This document shows, piece after piece, positions 8,750 to 14,700 of a DNA stretch of 17,471 bases (position 1 is the first letter of the stretch; each line of letters starts with the position of its first letter). The stretch is taken from assembly GCA_040509055.1 (NCBI GenBank), contig JBEVLT010000068.1:1-17471 (forward strand), read 5' to 3'. The stretch is from JAJKIP01 sp040509055. Its GTDB lineage: Bacteria > Bacteroidota > Bacteroidia > Chitinophagales > Chitinophagaceae. The translations under genes were made by a program, and so were the position numbers. Below the pieces are notes generated by a model. It was not told the DNA's origin. It ran no database searches and was given only the letters and a program-made list of their open reading frames with translations.

Positions 8750-11700
8750 GCCACTGATCCGGTATTGGTAAGCGTATTCCGGGGAAACCTTGGAGAGATA
8801 GCCCTGAACGAAGTGCGGGAGACGCAGGATGTAAAATATTACGATCCTACCTGGTATAGCCTGATCGTGGATCCCGCAAAGGACAAATATGTCAATACGA
8901 TATCACTCCTGCTCGACGAAGAAACGGATATTGCAATTCCCGCTGATTTCACCGTTACGGTTTCCATTGATATCATGTGGACCGATATGAACGGAAATAC
9001 AGATACCCTGTTTAACAGGCCGCTGGAGATACGCTATAAAGTAGGCGGCGGTGTAGAGTATACTCCACGTAGTTATTACGTTTTCGACAATGCCCGAAAG
9101 GTTAAAGTAAAAATCGTTGGTATAGATACACATAGTTCTGCATGGGCATCAATCATGGACGTGCTCATACTGGAAAACAGGATGCAGGTAAAGCGGGATT
9201 ATGCCTTTAGCTGCACCAGTATCGTGACAGGCGTCCTGGATTCTTTACCTACGGCTTCCGCTTCCGGTACTGTGGACGAGTTGTTTATTTACTGGACGGA
9301 TGATGATATGAGCGGGCGTACGCATTATGACGTGGAGTGGGCCTGGGTGGATGCTGAAGCCCTCGATCGCTATAAAAAGGATGATGGCAGCGGCCTGGTT
9401 TTTAACGATACGCTGATTTTTCGAAACAATTCCAGCCGGGTGACGATTCCTGCTGCATCGGGCTACGCTATTCCGCTGTTGTATGACGGTAGCGGTTATT
9501 TGTTTTACAGGGTGAGGGCGGTGCAATACCGGGAAGATGGGCGGATCGTAGAAGGTGCATGGAGCTCAGATAAACAACATGATGGTGTGATCACTTACTA
9601 TAGTTATAGCGGCTATGAACCCGATCTGAACTGGCAGGTAAGCACTAGCTATGCCGAAGATGGCAAGCATAAAACGGTAGCCCAGTTTTTTGACGGCTCA
9701 CAACGGAGCCGGCAGACGGTGACAAAAGACAATGTGACAAAGACCACGGTTATTGCAGAAACCCTGTATGATTACCAGGGCCGGCCTGCGATCAATATTC
9801 TTCCTGCGCCTACGCTTGATAAAGTGATGGAATTTGCGAAGAATTTCAACCGGTTCGAAGCCGATACTTATCCTAAAGATTTGTACGACCTCGTGCCGGC
9901 AGACAGTTCCATCTGCGGGGCTTCTACGCCCATTCTCGATAGCGCCAGCGGGGCGTCGCAATACTATTCGGAAAATAATGGCCTGGTTAATTCAGACTTC
10001 CATAGGTACATCCCTTCGGGTTTTGGATACCCTTATGCCGAAACCAGGTATACGCCCGATGCAACCGGGAGGATAGCAGCGCAGGGCGGGGTAGGACCGG
10101 TGTACCAACTGGGTAACAGACATGAAACAAAATACTTTTACGGTACTGCCGATCAGAAGCAACTCGATGCATTGTTTGGTACCGAAGTTGGCGATAACGC
10201 CCATTATTTCAAGAACATGGTACGGGATGCTAACGGCCAGTACAGCGTAAGCTACGTGGATATGCACGGGCGCACGATCGCTACAGCCCTCGCCGGACCG
10301 CCGCCCACCAGCCTGGATACGCTGACCAGTTACAAAACCCGTTATTTAACCACCAATTTGCTGGCTAATGGCGTCAACCGGGTGAAGGACCGGAGTATCG
10401 AAGCCTCCACCACCTTGCTGGTGACAAAGGCAGGACCGCATACGTTTTCTTATGAACTGTACCCTGAAAGCGCCGAAATAGCGGCTTGTAATCCAGAGGG
10501 GCAAACGGTTTGTTATGATTGTTATTACGACCTGGAGATACGCATTACCGGTACCTGCAGTGAGCCGCCCGTCGTAATCCGGAGGCAGAATTTCTCCTTT
10601 GGCAACTATGATACCAGTTGTGGAACAGCTCCGCCCCCCTTGCTCGTAGATACCGTCTGCTACCTGCTGGAAGGTGAATACAGTATTACCAAGATACTGA
10701 CCCTGAGCAAGCATGCGCAGGATTGGTACCGGGATAGTGTGTTTGCTATCAAAAATATTTGTAAAACCCTGCAGGATTTTTACGATGAAAATTACCAGGT
10801 CATGCTGGATAGCACAACCTGTAACATGACCTGCGATACCTGCCTCGCCGAACTGGGGGATTATGAAGATTTCAGGGACCGTTTTTTACAGGAGATCGGC
10901 GTGGCTTTGGCTGACTCGGCTTCGTATATCGCCCAGATAAGGGCTTCTTACAACGAAGCCAGGAATGCGTGTGAACAGCTTTGTGATCCCTATGCCGGAA
11001 CCAATAAGCTGGAGCTGATCAGGGAAATGATGCTGAACGATATGACGCCGGACCAGGGACAATATGCCACTTTGGATACGGACCTGAATGAAGATGGATT
11101 TATAACTGGTTCCATCGACTATACGGATGATTATACCGAGTACGAAATGAACTCCAACAGGCCTTATAATATCTTCAATAAGACCTGGAATCACTATAGA
11201 GACCCATTGGATGAGACCGATAATTCAAATTATTACAAAAACGAATTAGGTGAAAGAGATGAAGATATCTACCGGATGGTACCCTTTGGAACAGGAGAAG
11301 TTCCCTTGCTGGATATCGCATCGCCCGAAGATTTTTCTGCCCAGTTCAAAGACAGCTGGACCCCATCCTTACTTGTTCACCACCCTGAATATCCCAAATT
11401 AAAGTACGCGGAAGAGCATCTTGCTGAGAGTTACGACTGGGACCTGCAAGTGGAAAATACGGATACCTGGGCTGCTGCAGACGCAGCCGGGTATATGACC
11501 AATATCCTGGACCTGGATCCGTTTTTCAATGACCCGGCATATATTACCTACCGCAACTTAATGGAAAGATACCTGGAAGAGAATTACAAGGTCGGGAAAA
11601 CACTCTGGCAACTGGCCTGGATCAGTGTCAACTGTCAGGATGGCAATATGAATTGTATCAACAGCATTGCAGAAAAGCCGCCTTATGTTCTTAACAGCTG

Positions 11701-14700
11701 CACAGGCGACTGGAATGTCGTATGGCGCATTTTCCGAACGTTGTACTTATCCCAGAAAGACAGCATGGTCAATGCAATGCTGGAAAATCAATTCCCGGCT
11801 ATTCCATACGATTTGTTGAAAAATAATCATTACCAGCGGAGGTTCGGTGGGTTTAATGATCATAATCCGCTGCTTGAACAAATGGGGTCATGGGAGCAAA
11901 GCGGTGACCTGCTGGCAGCCCAGGCTGCTGCAGATCAGTATGCCGGTGGGCAAATAGACGGACTTTTTGACTCTACCTGCAACGATTATATTGCCATGTG
12001 GGTGGCCGCCCTGAACAACTGCGACCAGATTGCGGAGCATCCTCATAAAGAAGAATTATTGGATGTCATTGTCGCCGGGCTGAAAGACGTTTGCCTGCGC
12101 GGCAGCGATGCCAGCCATCCTTTCGGATCTTCTACGGTAAGGCGGGAAGAGCAGGGCACAACCCCCACGTCGTTTGAAGAAGTGATCCAAAAGGTATTTC
12201 TCGATTCCGGGATTGCCATTACCGCCCTTTGCCATCCTTACATGATCAAGTATCCGCCGCCTTATCATGCTCAAAGCCCGGTGAGCGACGGCATTGCGGT
12301 GCAGCTGCAGGATTCCTGCCTCTGCGCCCGGCTTACCGATCTGCAGGCTGAGAAGGGGCAGCTGGGTTACCAGGGTACGCTCAGTGAGTTCATCGAATAC
12401 CAGCACGGCATTGTGGTACGGCAGGGGCTGCTTGATTCGCTGATTGATGGCTGCAATGGTGTATCCGATTGTATCGTGTATGATCCGCCTCTGAGTATTC
12501 CCGGTATCCTTACTTGCAATGCTCCGGTAAAAACCTGTATAGAATGTAAAGAATACAAGGCGTTAAAAGCCGAATTTGCAGGGTTGTACACCGGTATTAC
12601 CGTTATTCACGAGGAGCCGGAAGATGAAGAAGAGGTGCAGGAGAACAATATGTTCGCAGCGTTCATGAACAGCCACACAGGACTTCAGAAATCCTGGTAT
12701 GATTACCTGCAGTTTGAAGAAGCCTGTGATGGTTATACGGAATTGCCCTGCTCCAGGCTCGATTCGATTGTCATGGCATTTCACAATGTCTATGGGGACA
12801 CCTTATACGGGAATAGTTGCGAGGAGCTGTTTACGGAGTTCTTTAATGATACACTCGGGACTACTTACACATTTGCTCAGATCCAGGCTCTCTTCATGCA
12901 GTCCTGCGGATACCTGCCCGATGTATGCCAGCCGGAACTGGATTGCGAGCGATTCCAGTATATTATCGACAGCTTCTACCATCGTTATGGACCCGGCGTT
13001 TCCGATTCGCTTAACTGCAAAGAATTATTTACCGATCATTTCAATGACTGGTTCGGAACGAACTATACCTGGGATGAACTGGTGGATATGTACAAAAAGC
13101 TATGCGGTGGCACCCTTGATGTATGCAGTCATTTCGATTGCGGTCAGTTGCAGCAGGTATTGGACAGCTGGCACAATTGTCACAGGGGTGTTTTGCTGAA
13201 CAGCGATTGCCTGGAGCAATGGGTGGATTATTTTAACGCGCTGATGGCCACCAGCCTGGAGGCCTGGCAAATCGATAGCTTGTATCATCAATGCGGGATT
13301 AACCTGGATGCCTGCGCGCCGCAGATCGAATGCAAGACGCTTGACTTTTTGCTGAAGGCATATCGAAGCATGGGCGATGATGCCTGCCTGGGATCCGGCC
13401 TGGATCCGGAGGATGCCGATTTTTGCCATGACTGCTTTGTTTGGTTTGTAAATGACCGCCTCGGCACTTCGTATACCTATGAAGAGATCGCCCTGCTGTA
13501 CCAAAAGGCCTGCGGTGCCAACCTGGGAGTGTGTAAAAGCAGTTTTGATTGTAAAAAGCTGACCAGCTTCAGCAATCATTTTGTCAGATGGTACGAACTG
13601 CATAGTGAAGACGGGCCGTGCAACAGCCTCTTTACGGAGCAGTTTAATGAAGAATTTGATGTTACTTATACTTACGCGCAAATAATGGCGGTATATCAAT
13701 TGTACTGCGGCCGCGAGCCTGGTGTGTGTGCGAAGGAACCGATCATTAGGTGTACGGAGCTGGACCGCGTGTACCAGGAGTTTAAAAAGCTATATCCTGA
13801 TCCCTCAAAATACTTCGGTGACAGCTGCCAGGTTGCCTTTGCCCGGTATTTTAATCATGTTTTCGGGGATACATTGACCTATTACGATATAGCGCTGTAC
13901 TACCTGAATTTGTGCAACCGTGATCTCGATGTTTGCGCCCCGGACTCCTGTACCCGGCTGCAGAATTTCCTGGCGAAATACAATGCGACCTATAGCATTT
14001 ATTCCATGCCGCAGCAGCTGTGTCATGACCTGTTTGCCCAACTCTACAACACAGAGTTTGCGCCACGCGAAAAGCATTTGTGGACGGATGTGGAAGCGAT
14101 ATTTGCCAAATGCGGCATCTCGCTGGATATTTGTCCGGCTGATACTACTTACCCGCTTACCTGCGATAACCTGAAAGTGGCGCGGCGGGCCTTTTATGCC
14201 TTTAATAACGGGCGGCTGCCAAATGATTGCGATAAAGTGTTTACGGGATTTTTTAACCTGTATTTCAGAACTTCCTTTACCGGGTATGGTCAGCTGGAGC
14301 AGTGGGCGAATGATAACTGTTCCGATACGCTGAATATTTGCGGGAAACCTGTGAAACCGCTAACCCTGCGGCTCCGCAGCGCATCGGTGGTGGACGCTCC
14401 GGCCATGCCGCCAAGATTATGTGGTATCGGCGAGCCTCTTTTCCCATCGGTGGTGCCGGAAGAAGGCGAGCCCTGTGATTATATCGTGCAATTGGCGCTC
14501 AACGCCGCTACCGAGCAATACAATACCTATGTAGAGCAGCAATATGATAATTTCGACAGCACCTATCGCAGTAAATGCCTGGTTGATGCGCCGGGCGAAA
14601 CATTTACCGTGCGTGGCCTGGTAGCGGAGTATCACTATACCCTGTATTACTACGACCAGGCGGGCAACCTGGTAAAGACCGTGCCGCCGGAAGGGGTGGA

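Noticed and set aside
12749..14341. Recent DNA tandem duplication in the cysteine array
   Set aside because: The units match only at protein level. Codons and spacing differ between units, so this is an old repeat, not a recent expansion or assembly artefact.
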